Shown piece by piece: positions 8,846-19,300 of a stretch of 64,000 nt of DNA (its first letter is position 1; each line of letters opens with the position of its first letter). A program made the position numbers and the translations under genes. The stretch covers positions 3,410,001-3,474,000 of the forward strand of contig OZ244045.1 in assembly GCA_965215295.1 (NCBI GenBank), read 5' to 3'. This stretch comes from HK1 sp965215295. Lineage in GTDB: Bacteria > Pseudomonadota > Gammaproteobacteria > HK1. The notes under the pieces were generated by a model. That model did not search any database, was not told where the DNA came from, and saw nothing but the letters and a program-made list of their open reading frames with translations.

Positions 8846-10018
8846 TCACAGATCCTCGCGCCGCAGGACGTCTCGGCTCGTCGGCAGGATGCTTTCAATG
8901 AAGCGGCGGCCATCGCGTTTCATGAACATGAACACCCGTTCCCTGGCCCGCGCGACCATGACATAGAACAGGCGTCTGGTGGCGTCCGGGTCGTCGAATC
9001 TGAAATAGTGTTCGTCGATGTCCGCGAGAATCGCGGTGTCGAACTCGAGCCCTTTGCAGGCTTGGGCGTTGATGACGAGGATGCCGCCTTCGTCGAAAGA
9101 GACGTCGGTCCGGTTGTCCGTGTGGAAGGTTTCGATGGACGGGCGAGGGTTGTCCAAGCGGACGTCCGCGGATTGAAGGGCGTTCAAGTAGCGGTCTCTG
9201 ACCAAGTTGTTCGGCGCAATCACGCCGATGAGCTTCCGCGGGTCGCGATCTGCCAGCCGGAGGATGCCTTGCGCGACTTTTCCCAAGTCGTCCGGCTGGT
9301 AGGCATAGAGTAGCGGGACGGTACCCGTGGCCGGCCCGGGCAGCTCCGGAGGCGGGCTCGCCGGATCGTCGGTGTAGAACGCGCTGGCCAGCCTCGCCAC
9401 CTGATAGTGGTTGCGGAAGTTCTCCCGGAGCTCGATCACGTCCGCCGTGTCGAGAGCCAGACAGTGTTCGATGTCCTGCCGGCTGCTGTTCGCATCCGTG
9501 ATCTGCTGGTTCTGATCGGCCACCACGAAGAAGTTCTCGAAGCCGAGGCTGATGAGGCTGGCATAGAACTGCCGTGGCATGTCCTGACCCTCGTCGATGA
9601 CGAGAAACGGTCGATTCGTATCCGTATCTGTCGAGAGAGGAGGCAGCGTCTCGATGATTCTTTCAACGCCATCCCAGTCGATCTCTCTGAACTCATCGGA
9701 TTTCGACGTCCGCCTTGGAACGGGTTGGCCGGTGATCTTCTCGAATGTGTTCAGGAACCATCCCATCCATGTCCGGCTGCTGAGGCCGTCACCGAAGAGC
9801 TGGCCGCTCGCCCGATTGAGGAGGTGGTTGAAGACCAGGAACAGATAGTCGTCCTTCTCCCGGTGGTGACGCCGGGCGCGGATCAACGCGAGCACCGATT
9901 TCCCGGTCCCCGGTCCGCCGACGATCAGATGCTGGCCTTCCCTGGACAGGGCGCGCGTCGCTTCCTGCTCCTTGCTGAGGTCCTGGATACCGGGTAGCTC
10001 GAACTTGCGTCTGACCAT
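8846..10018 (-). CDS. UvrD/Rep-like superfamily 1 DNA helicase/ATPase
   Basis: A 390-residue SF1 ATPase, short for the family (UvrD is ~720). Visible motifs are Walker A GGPGTGKS (residues 34-41), VIDEGQDMP (~140-148), the motif III-like VADQNQQI, motif IV-like LRENFRN, motif V AQACKGLEFDTAI and motif VI FYVMVARARERVF. The start is the ATG at 10018, which overlaps the TGA of the DUF1998 gene as ATGA; the same frame is open further upstream, but that part is antisense to the previous gene. The protein is mostly the two core RecA folds with little accessory 1B/2B sequence, so it may act as an NTP-driven switch rather than a processive helicase. Confidence 0.85.
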   Translation of the reverse strand: MVRRKFELPGIQDLSKEQEATRALSREGQHLIVGGPGTGKSVLALIRARRHHREKDDYLFLVFNHLLNRASGQLFGDGLSSRTWMGWFLNTFEKITGQPVPRRTSKSDEFREIDWDGVERIIETLPPLSTDTDTNRPFLVIDEGQDMPRQFYASLISLGFENFFVVADQNQQITDANSSRQDIEHCLALDTADVIELRENFRNHYQVARLASAFYTDDPASPPPELPGPATGTVPLLYAYQPDDLGKVAQGILRLADRDPRKLIGVIAPNNLVRDRYLNALQSADVRLDNPRPSIETFHTDNRTDVSFDEGGILVINAQACKGLEFDTAILADIDEHYFRFDDPDATRRLFYVMVARARERVFMFMKRDGRRFIESILPTSRDVLRREDL

Positions 10019-11889
10019 CAATCGGGCTCCTCCACGCAGTCGAGGAACGCGGGAATTTCGGCCTTGCCGCCCTTGATGAAGGTCCGGTCCAGGAGGACGT
10101 TGCCGTACTGGCAGCTCGTCTCGGGCAGTAGCGCACAGGCGTGGCAGGCGGCGCGGTTCAGCAGGTCCGGTCCATGACCCTCCTGATCGGCACACACCGG
10201 ATCCAGCGAGCACCATTGCGCCGTCTCGAACGCCCCTGTCAGCAGACGGAGGAACCGTTCGGGCCTCGCCAATTCCATCAGGCCGCCCAAGGAGCCTTCC
10301 TCGTCCGCCACCGCCACGTAGATCAGAATCCCCGCCATGGGTTCCTTGCCGGATTCCTTTCCGGTTGCGCAGTAGATGCGCTCCTTCAGCGAAGCGGCCG
10401 GATACCCCGCTTCCGCTTCGAGTCGGCGGATCATGACGTGGGCCAACGTATGGCACAGCAGGAAGCGTGGTGAGACTTCGACCTCACCGTAGGGTTGCCC
10501 GGCACGATGGCAGTATCGTTCCGCAAAGGCGCCCGCGCGCTCGTGCAGGGCGTCGCTGCGCTCCCAGCGTTGCAGCAGCGTCTCGTCGAGGGTGAAGAAT
10601 ATCCCTTCCCCATACAGCTCAATTGCGGGAAGCCAGCCGCTCTCTTTGGTGCTGCTCTCTTTGGTGATGTACGGCGGTGTCACCCGATCGCCGCCGGCGC
10701 GCCGAAAGCCCTCGAGCACCATGATCTCCTTCAGCTTGTTCACGGCGATCAGACGACCGACCGCATCGGCGGTCCGCCGCGCAACTCCCGCCTCCAGCGT
10801 GCCGCCCAGCGTCTTCCAGGCGAGCGTATGGTGCTCGGTGACGAAGTCTTCGTCTTCCTTGAGGTCGGGAATCTTTCCCGTCAGAGCGTGGTACTCGCTT
10901 TCCAGGAGATCGCCCCCGGTGATCGCCTGGCCGTACAGGGGATAGCCCCTGTCGATCTCGGCCATGGCCTCCTTGATGTCACCAGGAGTGCAGCCATAGT
11001 CGTTGGCGATCTGTCCGATCGCACTCCTTCGCGCCAAGAGGGGTTTCGCGTTCCGTATCTTCCGTTGGTTCCGGGAGCTGCCGTAGAGGCGGTCTAGAAC
11101 CGTCCCCTGACGGATCCGCGATTCCGGCGGGATGACGAGGGCCGTGCGACTCACGGGCGAGTGAACCCGCACGTCGTTGATCTCCATCAGCCAGGCGGGG
11201 GGACCCGGCGGCTCGGCGGGGGGTTCGCGAATCCACGGCTGCTGCCAAGTGCCATGCGGGAATGGCCATCGTGACGGCAGGCTGCCACTCGACCTGCAAC
11301 GGGTGCATTCGACGCGGCGCCCATCTGCTCGTTCCACCAGCTTCAGGTAGGGTTCCGTCCGGTCGGCACGACATTGACGCTGATCCTGATCACGGGCGTT
11401 CGCGTGGGCCAGATCGTGCCAAGGGACGTCCGCCAGATAGCCGTCTTCGTGCACGAGGACCCAAGGCGCCTGCTCCAGCTTGCCGCCGCATTCGTACTCC
11501 CCGTCCCGTTTCGTTTCCCTCGCGGCGTTCGGTCCAGGGCCACGGCAGTGAACGTCTTTCCCCTTCTGGTCCCGCCAAGGCGCGCGGTGCATCAGGCTGC
11601 ACCTCAGGCAGCGCATCCAGAGCGGAAACCTGAGAGCCGGTATGGAGCCGAGCACCCTCCCGTCATGCTCCCGCGCAATGGGAGGCGTGCGCAGTGCCTG
11701 AGTGATGCCGAGAGCGCTGCGAACCTGATCGACGTAACGGATCTCCCGATCCCGAGGATTGCCGTCCGGCGGATCCCATTCGCGGATGTCCCGAACCACC
11801 ATCAGGCTCTCCGCACCGCGCACGATGGCGCCCACGGAGCAGTGGCGCAGCAGGTGCGAGAGCCGAACGGGAACGTACTCCTCAGCCAT
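10018..11889 (-). CDS. DUF1998 protein, DrmB-like
   Basis: A 623-residue protein with the hallmarks of the DUF1998 family. The C-terminal region has FLLCHTLAHVMIRRLEAEAGYPAASLKERIY and a cysteine cluster near residues 565-600 (C in LDPVCADQ, CHAC, ETSCQYG). Further cysteine pairs occur in the N-terminal half (RCLRCSL, CTRCRSS), probably zinc-binding. In DISARM systems a DUF1998 protein (DrmB) works with the DrmA helicase at the start of the operon. Here it overlaps the DrmA-like gene by 8 bases (11882-11889) and its stop overlaps the next start, so it is clearly part of one transcriptional unit. I withhold the symbol drmB because the rest of a canonical DISARM set is absent. Confidence 0.85.
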   Translation of the reverse strand: MAEEYVPVRLSHLLRHCSVGAIVRGAESLMVVRDIREWDPPDGNPRDREIRYVDQVRSALGITQALRTPPIAREHDGRVLGSIPALRFPLWMRCLRCSLMHRAPWRDQKGKDVHCRGPGPNAARETKRDGEYECGGKLEQAPWVLVHEDGYLADVPWHDLAHANARDQDQRQCRADRTEPYLKLVERADGRRVECTRCRSSGSLPSRWPFPHGTWQQPWIREPPAEPPGPPAWLMEINDVRVHSPVSRTALVIPPESRIRQGTVLDRLYGSSRNQRKIRNAKPLLARRSAIGQIANDYGCTPGDIKEAMAEIDRGYPLYGQAITGGDLLESEYHALTGKIPDLKEDEDFVTEHHTLAWKTLGGTLEAGVARRTADAVGRLIAVNKLKEIMVLEGFRRAGGDRVTPPYITKESSTKESGWLPAIELYGEGIFFTLDETLLQRWERSDALHERAGAFAERYCHRAGQPYGEVEVSPRFLLCHTLAHVMIRRLEAEAGYPAASLKERIYCATGKESGKEPMAGILIYVAVADEEGSLGGLMELARPERFLRLLTGAFETAQWCSLDPVCADQEGHGPDLLNRAACHACALLPETSCQYGNVLLDRTFIKGGKAEIPAFLDCVEEPD

Positions 11890-14800
11890 GGAGCTTCAAC
11901 GTCCCCGTGCTCTCGACGTTGCGCATCGAGCGCAACGTCGGCCACAGACCGCGACGCGACTCTCCGTGGCCGTAGAGCAGCCGATCGGCGTTTCGTTCGT
12001 TGTTCGGGACCTGATAGCGGAGCTGTCGCCTGCCCTCCTCGCAGCGTCGGGCTTCGTCGTGCCATTGCTCGACGAGGTGTTCGATGTGCGAGTCCGTGTC
12101 GCGGGCCTGCCCGGGTTCGGCCGCGGCGCGTCGGCAACGCCGCTTCAGCTCGACAACTACCGCTTCGACCTCCGGCGAATGCCGATCGAATCTGCCCGCC
12201 GATTGGTTCTCGCGCAGATGGTCGCAGGCATGTCGGAGGGCGATCACGAGGGCGGCGTGCAGTGCGCGAGACCGGACCTGATAGGTGTGGGGGGTGACGC
12301 TGCTCGGCTCCACGAAGCGGTAGAAGGATTCGTGATAGGGACGGAAGCTCTCGTAGTGCGACAGGCTGCGGGCCTGATGCCGGTAGTAGTTGGCGAAGAC
12401 CAGGCCCGGCACCTCGGCGCGGCCTACGCGGCTGGTCGCCTGGATGTACTCCGCGGTGGTCAGCGGCTGGCCGTTGACGATCATCAACGCGAGGCGCGCG
12501 ACGTCGAGGCCGACGGACACCATGTTCGTCGCCAGCACCGCGTCGAGACACTCCCCGTCCTCCCGGGGTTTGGTCAGGCGCTGGAAGGTCTCGGCGTTCT
12601 CCTGGGCGCTTCGCGTGCTCGTGAGCTGGGCGATCTGCGCAGTCAGGAACCGTTCGGGAGCGCCGTGGGGTTCATCGGCGAGACCGGCGCCGCCCGCGGG
12701 CGCATCGACATCATCGTCGGGTTCGCCGGCGGGAGCGCCGCGTTCATCGGCGCCACCGGATCGGCGCACTTCCCGATGCTCGCCGGAGAGCATCCCACCG
12801 AAGTCGCGCACATCGGTGACGAAGGCGTTGTGGCTGTTGCCCACGCCCTTGAGGCTTCCGTGGTAGAGCACCTGGGTCCACCACGCATCGAGCAACTCGT
12901 CCCGGTTCGGGTCGTCGCCGAATAGCGCCAAGGGACCCGCGAGCAACGCGGCGGCGAGGGGCGCCAGACAGTGCTGTTGATCGAGCATGGGGGCCAGATA
13001 GCCGACATAGAGGCGTCCGGGACGCTTCGTGTCGGTGCGGGCGAAGCAGGAATCGTCGCAGGACAGGCCCGGTGGCGGGAAAACCGCCAGATCTCGCGCA
13101 TACAGGCGCCGCACCTGCTCACTCGCCATGCGGATGGTCGCGGTGGACGCGACATACTTGGGACGAACCCCGCGCCGGACGAGCAGCGTGTCGAAGCCCG
13201 CCTCGTACAGCCCGGCCACCGAGCCCAAGGGTCCCGTGACGAGATGCAGCTCGTCCTGGATGACCAGTTCCGGCGGGCGAGAGCGTCTGCCCGCACCCAC
13301 GCCGAAGAACGCCCCCGCCCGTTCGTCCCATGCGACCCGGGCGAACTTGTCGATGGTGCCGATCAGCAGCGCCGGCGGGTTTTTGTAGAGCGCTTCGTCC
13401 ACCACGTTGCAGGGCAGGGGGCGGCCGAGAGCATCCGCACCGAACTCGCATTCGCCATTCGTACAGTGGAAATGAAAGTCGCTCTCCGTGGCGCGGTAGC
13501 CGCGCGCAACGTCGAATGGCGATCGGCACCAGGGACAGGCTTCCAGCAGCAGGGCATGCCGCGCCGCCGGTCCGCCCGCCGCGATCTCGCCTACGAGTTT
13601 CAAGGCCTGATCGAACCGGTTGGGGCTGATCTCGCCGCCGACCCAGATGCCGATATCGACGGGTTCCTCGCCGAGCCTTGCGGGATCCTCTCTGCGAATC
13701 AATTCCAGGGCGCACATCATGTGCGCCGCCCGTTCGAATTGCTGCCGGGTCAGCAGGCGCAGCGTGTAACGCATGAAAGCCACGGTCCCACCGCCGGTAT
13801 CGGGGTACTTCAATCGGCGCCAGACGATCAGGAACGCGATCAGGCCCAGGTACGCCTCCGTCTTGCCGCCGCCGGTAGGGAACCAGATCAGGTCCAGCAC
13901 GTCTCGAAAGTCGTCACCTTCCCGGATCGCGGACTCCATGACCGCAAGCAGGAAGGCCAACTGGAAGGGCCGCCACCGATAGCCGCCCTCTTCGGCCTCC
14001 TTGCCGTCGATACGGTCGGCCTGGCGCATCTGCTCGAACATCGCGCGGTTGGCCAACCGGAACGCCTCGTCCGCGTGCCGGTCGGTGCGGAGCATCTCGA
14101 CGCATCGCCGCATGCGTCCGAGGGCAACGTCCATCCTCTCGCAGATGCGTTCCGCGGCAGCTCGCTCGCCGGTGTCTTCGATATCGGAGGCGATGCGCCG
14201 CTGCCCCTGAATCCAGTCGGCGTAACCGGCGGTGAAGCGCGCGAGTTCGTCGTGCATGGGTATGCTGGAGAGGCGGCCGAGCTCGAGGTACCCACTGTCG
14301 CCACCGGTGTCGACCGTCATCATCGGCACCTCCGCCACGGGCATGAAGTCGGATCGGATGCGCGGGGGGCGGCCCGGCTCCACGTCCCAGTCCACCGCGG
14401 CGCCGTGACCGACGGCATGGATGTGCCGATCCCTGTACTGGAGCTCGAGCTCCTGTTCTTCTTCGGTGAGCAGGCTCGGATCGACCCGGGGATACTCGAC
14501 GAGCTCGCCGGCTTCGATGGCGCACTCGATCCGCGCTTCGAACAACGACTTCTCCACACGGTCTATGGCTCTCTGCCAACTGACGAGGTCCGGATCCAGC
14601 TCGTTCCGATTGAACAGGGTGACGGTGAGAATGACGCCATCCCGATGTGGCCGGGCGCGAATGTCGATGCCGGCGCGGCCGTTCCAGATGATGGTGGGCG
14701 CCGGGTCCGGGGAAAAGGAGACGACGCGAACGTCGATGCCGGCGCGACCTTCCTGAATCGGCTCGCCCGGCGCCTTGGACCTCGTCCAGATCAAGGTGTG

Positions 14801-15244
14801 CTCCCCGAGCTCGGCTCTCTCGTACTGCTGCGACTGAAATCGAAACCGTCCCTTCTCGTCTCGCTCTCCGGCGCTTTTGTAAACGGCGGCGGACGCGGTG
14901 ATGGAAAGGCGCGCATCGCCTCGAACGCAGCAGGAGAACCCGACCGACGACGGCGGGACGTACCGCCGCCGGCGCACCGGCTGCGCCAGCGTCCGGCTTT
15001 CCGGTTCATCGCCGGCGAGCGTCTCCTCTTCCTCGTCTTCGTCTTCGAGCAGGGCCGGTCCGGCATCCTGCGCATGGCCCGCCGAGGCGGGATCGATGCC
15101 GGACACGTCGGGTTCGATGGGATGCAGCACGCCCGTCGGATATCGGTCCAACGGGGACGTCGACAGGCTACCTTCGTGGGCGGGACCAACGAGTTGCCGG
15201 CGCAACCAATCGACGAGTCTTTTTCTGGGTTCGACGTAGAGCAA
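11882..15244 (-). CDS. DrmA-like helicase (DISARM-type, SF2)
   Basis: A 1120-residue SF2 helicase. The N-terminal ~430 residues are non-catalytic, with an acidic stretch (LLEDEDEEEE) near residue 70. The motor contains Walker A FPTGGGKTEAYLG (~456), a DELH box in VIQDELHLVTGPLG (~665), the SAT-like ASTATIRMAS, LATNMVSVGLDVA and the motif VI QATSRVGR (~938). A four-cysteine zinc ribbon (CPWCRSPF...CTNGECEFG) sits between the motor motifs. This layout, followed immediately by a DUF1998 gene, matches DrmA of DISARM. The first gene of the operon, it probably carries the promoter in the 460-base region upstream. DISARM normally adds a PLD protein and a methyltransferase; neither is present here. 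Confidence 0.87.
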   Translation of the reverse strand: MLYVEPRKRLVDWLRRQLVGPAHEGSLSTSPLDRYPTGVLHPIEPDVSGIDPASAGHAQDAGPALLEDEDEEEETLAGDEPESRTLAQPVRRRRYVPPSSVGFSCCVRGDARLSITASAAVYKSAGERDEKGRFRFQSQQYERAELGEHTLIWTRSKAPGEPIQEGRAGIDVRVVSFSPDPAPTIIWNGRAGIDIRARPHRDGVILTVTLFNRNELDPDLVSWQRAIDRVEKSLFEARIECAIEAGELVEYPRVDPSLLTEEEQELELQYRDRHIHAVGHGAAVDWDVEPGRPPRIRSDFMPVAEVPMMTVDTGGDSGYLELGRLSSIPMHDELARFTAGYADWIQGQRRIASDIEDTGERAAAERICERMDVALGRMRRCVEMLRTDRHADEAFRLANRAMFEQMRQADRIDGKEAEEGGYRWRPFQLAFLLAVMESAIREGDDFRDVLDLIWFPTGGGKTEAYLGLIAFLIVWRRLKYPDTGGGTVAFMRYTLRLLTRQQFERAAHMMCALELIRREDPARLGEEPVDIGIWVGGEISPNRFDQALKLVGEIAAGGPAARHALLLEACPWCRSPFDVARGYRATESDFHFHCTNGECEFGADALGRPLPCNVVDEALYKNPPALLIGTIDKFARVAWDERAGAFFGVGAGRRSRPPELVIQDELHLVTGPLGSVAGLYEAGFDTLLVRRGVRPKYVASTATIRMASEQVRRLYARDLAVFPPPGLSCDDSCFARTDTKRPGRLYVGYLAPMLDQQHCLAPLAAALLAGPLALFGDDPNRDELLDAWWTQVLYHGSLKGVGNSHNAFVTDVRDFGGMLSGEHREVRRSGGADERGAPAGEPDDDVDAPAGGAGLADEPHGAPERFLTAQIAQLTSTRSAQENAETFQRLTKPREDGECLDAVLATNMVSVGLDVARLALMIVNGQPLTTAEYIQATSRVGRAEVPGLVFANYYRHQARSLSHYESFRPYHESFYRFVEPSSVTPHTYQVRSRALHAALVIALRHACDHLRENQSAGRFDRHSPEVEAVVVELKRRCRRAAAEPGQARDTDSHIEHLVEQWHDEARRCEEGRRQLRYQVPNNERNADRLLYGHGESRRGLWPTLRSMRNVESTGTLKLHG

Positions 15245-15703
15245 GACCGGGCCGGCGCGAGGGCGATGAATTCATTTTGTGCCCGATGGACCAAAACGTG
15301 TCAAGACAATGCTTGATGCCGGATCGTTCACTCGGTTCGCACCGTCGGTGAGGTGCGGGTTCGTCCGTTCCCGCCATGCGGCAGGGCTCGCCGCACACGT
15401 TTTGCTCGACACTGAACCGAAGTGCCGCACCTGTGACTGCTCCACAAAACGATCGGTGGTCGTGACGGCGCGGCAGCGGATGTCCGCGGCGTGTATGGTT
15501 GCGAGTCTGCGGAAGCGTATTTCGCCCACCTTGGGCAGGTGCGCGCCTCGGATGGCCCGGCCGGGGAGCGGTCGGGCTGCGGGCCGCTCGCGAACCTGCC
15601 GAACGCGGTTTGCGCGTCGCTCAAGCCGAAGGCAACGAGCCGGTACAGCCTGTTGCACAGCCGGTGCTGTCCGGTACCCTGATCCGCGGAGGAACTCGAT
15701 TCG
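15245..15703. other. Intergenic region upstream of the DISARM-like operon
   Basis: About 460 bases between the divergent DrmA-like and Uma2 genes. Both promoters should lie here. Several frames are open on both strands but have the composition of chance frames in GC-rich DNA, and I see no gene. A motif GCCGAAGGCAACGAGCCGG near 15625 recurs in similar form near 51543. No hairpin or operator could be assigned with confidence. Confidence 0.4.
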
Positions 15704-16306
15704 ATGCCCCAATCCGCCGCGCACAAGCACGATACGACCCGCCGGGCCACCTATCAGGACGTGCTCGACGCGCCGGCGCATCGAGTCGCCGAGGTCATCG
15801 ACGGGACGCTCTACACCCACCCGCGGCCGGCCGCCCCCCATGCGCGTGCCAGCTCGTCACTCGGCGTAAAGATCGGAGGTCCGTTCGATTACGATGCCGG
15901 CGGTCCGGGCGGGTGGTGGATTATCGACGAGCCGGAACTGCACCTGGGCGAGGAGATCATGGTGCCGGATCTCGCGGGATGGCGCCGGGAGCGAATGCCG
16001 GACTATCCCGACACGGCGTACTTCACCCTCGCGCCGGACTGGGTGTGCGAGGTGCTCTCGGAATCGACCCGCAAGGTCGACCTGCACGAGAAGCGTCCGA
16101 TCTACGCCCGCGAAGGAGTGTCCTGGCTGTGGCTCGTCGACCCGATCGATCGCACCCTCGAGGCGTTCGAGCTCCACGACGGGCAATGGTCGATGATTGC
16201 GAGCGCGAAGGATGACGAGCCGATCGGCATCCGCCCGTTCGATGCGGTCACCTTCAGCCTCGGCGATCTCTGGGCCGGAGGAGCGAGCGCACGGCGACCT
16301 GCCTGA
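15704..16306 (+). CDS. Uma2 family (DUF820) restriction-fold protein
   Basis: A 200-residue protein of the Uma2 family, which adopts a PD-(D/E)XK restriction-endonuclease-like fold. Family features are VIDGTLYTHPRPA (N-terminal strand pair), VPDLAGWRRERMPDYP, APDWVCEVLSESTRKVDLHEKRPIYAREGVSWLWLVDP, where the D, E and later K would form the metal site, and a C-terminal region repeating an edge strand. The function of Uma2 proteins is not established; they are abundant in genomes rich in mobile DNA. It precedes icmF on the same strand by 70 bases but a functional link is unlikely. Confidence 0.85.
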   Translation: MPQSAAHKHDTTRRATYQDVLDAPAHRVAEVIDGTLYTHPRPAAPHARASSSLGVKIGGPFDYDAGGPGGWWIIDEPELHLGEEIMVPDLAGWRRERMPDYPDTAYFTLAPDWVCEVLSESTRKVDLHEKRPIYAREGVSWLWLVDPIDRTLEAFELHDGQWSMIASAKDDEPIGIRPFDAVTFSLGDLWAGGASARRPA

Positions 16307-16376
16307 CCGTTCCGTTCGCCCGCGCGGACCACGGAGCGGGGCGCCCGGGACGCGAGCCGTAACCGGAGTCCAGCAC

Positions 16377-19300
16377 ATGGCCGAACCCGCACTTTCCGAT
16401 CATCCCGCCCATGCCGACCCGCGCGCGCGGCCCGGCACGGACACCGCCGCGAGGGTCCGCTTCGTCACCGCGGCGAGCCTGTTCGACGGACACGACGCAT
16501 CGATCAACATCATGCGCCGGATCCTCCAGTCGGCGGGCGCCGAGGTCATCCACCTCGGGCACAACCGCTCAGTGGAGGAGATCGTGGTCACCGCGATCGA
16601 CGAGGACGCCCGCGCGATCGCGGTCAGCTCGTACCAAGGCGGACACGTCGAGTATTTCAAGTACATGGTGGACATGCTCCGTGAGCGCGGCGGCTCCTCG
16701 ATCCGGGTGTTCGGCGGCGGCGGCGGGGTGATCGTCCCCGAGGAGGTGCGCGAGCTGCACGCGCACGGCGTGACCCGGATCTACTCTCCGGAGGACGGCC
16801 GCACCCTGGGCCTGCGCGGCATGATCGACGACATGATCGCCCGGTGCGGCGCCGGCGAGCGCCGCGCCGCGCCGGACAGCCTCGATGCGCTCGCGGCCGG
16901 CGACCGCCGCGCGCTCGCGCACGTGATCACCGCGATCGAGGACGGCCGTCTCGACCCTTCCCTTCTTGCGGAGGTCCGCGAGCGCGCGGGGGCGCTGACC
17001 TCGCCGCCCGTCGTCGGCATCACCGGCACCGGCGGTTCGGGAAAGTCGTCGCTCACCGACGAGCTGGTACGGCGGTTCCGCCTCGACCGGCGCGACTCGC
17101 TGCGCATCGCGGTGCTCGCGGTCGACCCGTCGCGACGCAAGACCGGCGGGGCGTTGCTCGGCGACCGCATCCGGATGAACGCGATCGGCCACCCGAACGT
17201 CTACATGCGCTCGCTCGCGACCCGGGTGTCGGGCAGCGAGGTCCCGGCGGCCTTCGCGGACATCGTGGCCGCGACCCGCGTCGCGGGCTTCGACATCGTG
17301 ATCGTGGAGACGAGCGGGATCGGCCAGGGCGACGCGGGCATCGTGCCGTTCGTGGACGTGCCGGTGTACGTCATGACCCCGGAGTTCGGCGCCGCGAGCC
17401 AGCTCGAGAAGATCGACATGCTGGACTTCGCCGCCCTCGTGGCCATCAACAAGTTCGACCGCAAGGGCGCCGAAGACGCGCTGCGCGACGTGGGCAAGCA
17501 GCTTCAGCGCAACCGCGAGGCCTTCTCGACCCCGGTCGAGGACATGCCGGTCCGCGGCACCATCGCCTCGCGGTTCAACGACGACGGCGTGACCGCGCTC
17601 TACCACCGCCTGGTAGGGATCCTGCGAGAGCGCGGGCTGGCCGGATGGAGCGACGGCGCCCTCCCGGCAGCGGACGTGCGCATGTCCTCCCACACCCGCG
17701 CCATCGTCCCCGCCGCGCGGGCCCGCTACCTCTCCGAAGTCGCGCAGACGGTCCGCGAGTATCACGGCCGCGTCGAACGGCAGGCCACGCTCGTGCGCGA
17801 GCGCCAGCACCTGCGCGAGGCGCGCCGCCTGCTCGAAGAGGCGGACGCGCCCGCCGCGGCCGCGCTCGCCCGGCTCGAAGACGCGCGCAATGACGCGCTC
17901 GATCCGGAAGTCCGCGACCTGCTCGCGAGCTGGCCGGACGTGGTGGAGCGCTACTCCGGAGACGACTTCGTGACGAGAGTGCGCGACCGCGAGGTCCGCA
18001 CCGCCCTGCGGCACGTGACGCTCTCGGGGACGTCCATCCCCAAGGTTGCGCTGCCGCGCTTCCGCGACGAGGGCGAGACCCTCGGGTTCCTGATGAAGGA
18101 GAACCTTCCCGGCAGCTTCCCGTACACCGCCGGCGTGTTCCCGTTCAAGCGCGAAGGCGAGGACCCCTCCCGCATGTTCGCCGGGGAGGGTGATGCGTTC
18201 CGGACCAACCGCCGGTTCAGGATGCTCTCCGCGCACGCCCCGGCGAAGCGGCTCTCGACCGCGTTCGACTCGGTCACGCTGTACGGGTTCGACCCCGCGC
18301 GCCGCCCCGACATCTACGGCAAGGTCGGCAACTCGGGAGTGTCGATCGCGACCCTCGACGACATGAAGGTCCTCTACGACGGCTTCGATCTGTGCGATCC
18401 CGCGACCTCGGTGTCGATGACCATCAACGGCCCGGCCCCGGCGATCCTGGCGATGTTCCTCAACACCGCGATCGATCAGCAGCTCGACCGGTTCCGGGAC
18501 GAACACGGACGCGAACCGGCCGGCGAGGAGATCGATGCGGTCAGGGCGCGGGCGCTCGCGAACGTCCGCGGCACCGTGCAGGCGGACATCCTCAAGGAGG
18601 ACCAGGGCCAGAACACCTGCATCTTCTCGACCGAGTTCTCGTTGAAGGTGATGGGCGACATCCAGGAGTGGTTCGTCCGGCATCGCGTGCGGAACTTCTA
18701 CTCGGTGTCGATCTCCGGCTACCACATCGCCGAGGCCGGCGCGAACCCCGTCTCGCAGCTCGCGTTCACCCTCGCCAACGGCTTCACCTATGTCGAGGCG
18801 TACCTCGCCCGCGGCATGGACATCGACGACTTCGCGCCGAACCTCTCCTTCTTCTTCTCCAACGGGATGGACCCCGAGTACTCGGTCATGGGGCGGGTGG
18901 CGCGCCGGATCTGGGCGGTCGCGATGCGCGAGAAGTACGGCGCGGACGAACGCAGCCAGAAGCTCAAGTACCACGCCCAGACCTCCGGGCGTTCACTGCA
19001 CGCGCAGGAGATCGACTTCAACGACATCCGCACCACGCTCCAGGCCCTGATCGCGACCAGCGACAACTGCAACAGCCTGCACACCAACGCCTACGACGAG
19101 GCGATCACCACCCCGACCGAAGCCTCGGTGCGGCGCGCGCTCGCCATCCAGATGATCATCAACAAGGAGTGGGGGCTCGGAAAGAACCAGAACCCGAACC
19201 AGGGGGCGTTCATCATCGAGGAGCTCACCGACCTCGTCGAGGAGGCGGTACTCGCGGAATTCGACCGGATCTCGGAACGCGGCGGCGTGCTCGGCGCGAT

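Noticed and set aside
5641..15244. Search for drmC (PLD) and methyltransferase genes in the DISARM-like operon
   Set aside because: No HxKxxxxD or DPPY/NPPY-type motif was found in any reading frame with operon spacing, so a complete DISARM was not called.
12971..15316. Long plus-strand open frame of about 780 codons opposite the DrmA-like gene
   Set aside because: It is a GC-driven antisense frame; the minus strand carries clear helicase motifs and operon overlaps.
16569..18974. Long minus-strand frame opposite icmF
   Set aside because: The plus strand encodes all IcmF domains; the antisense product is His/Arg/Glu-rich and unlike any protein.
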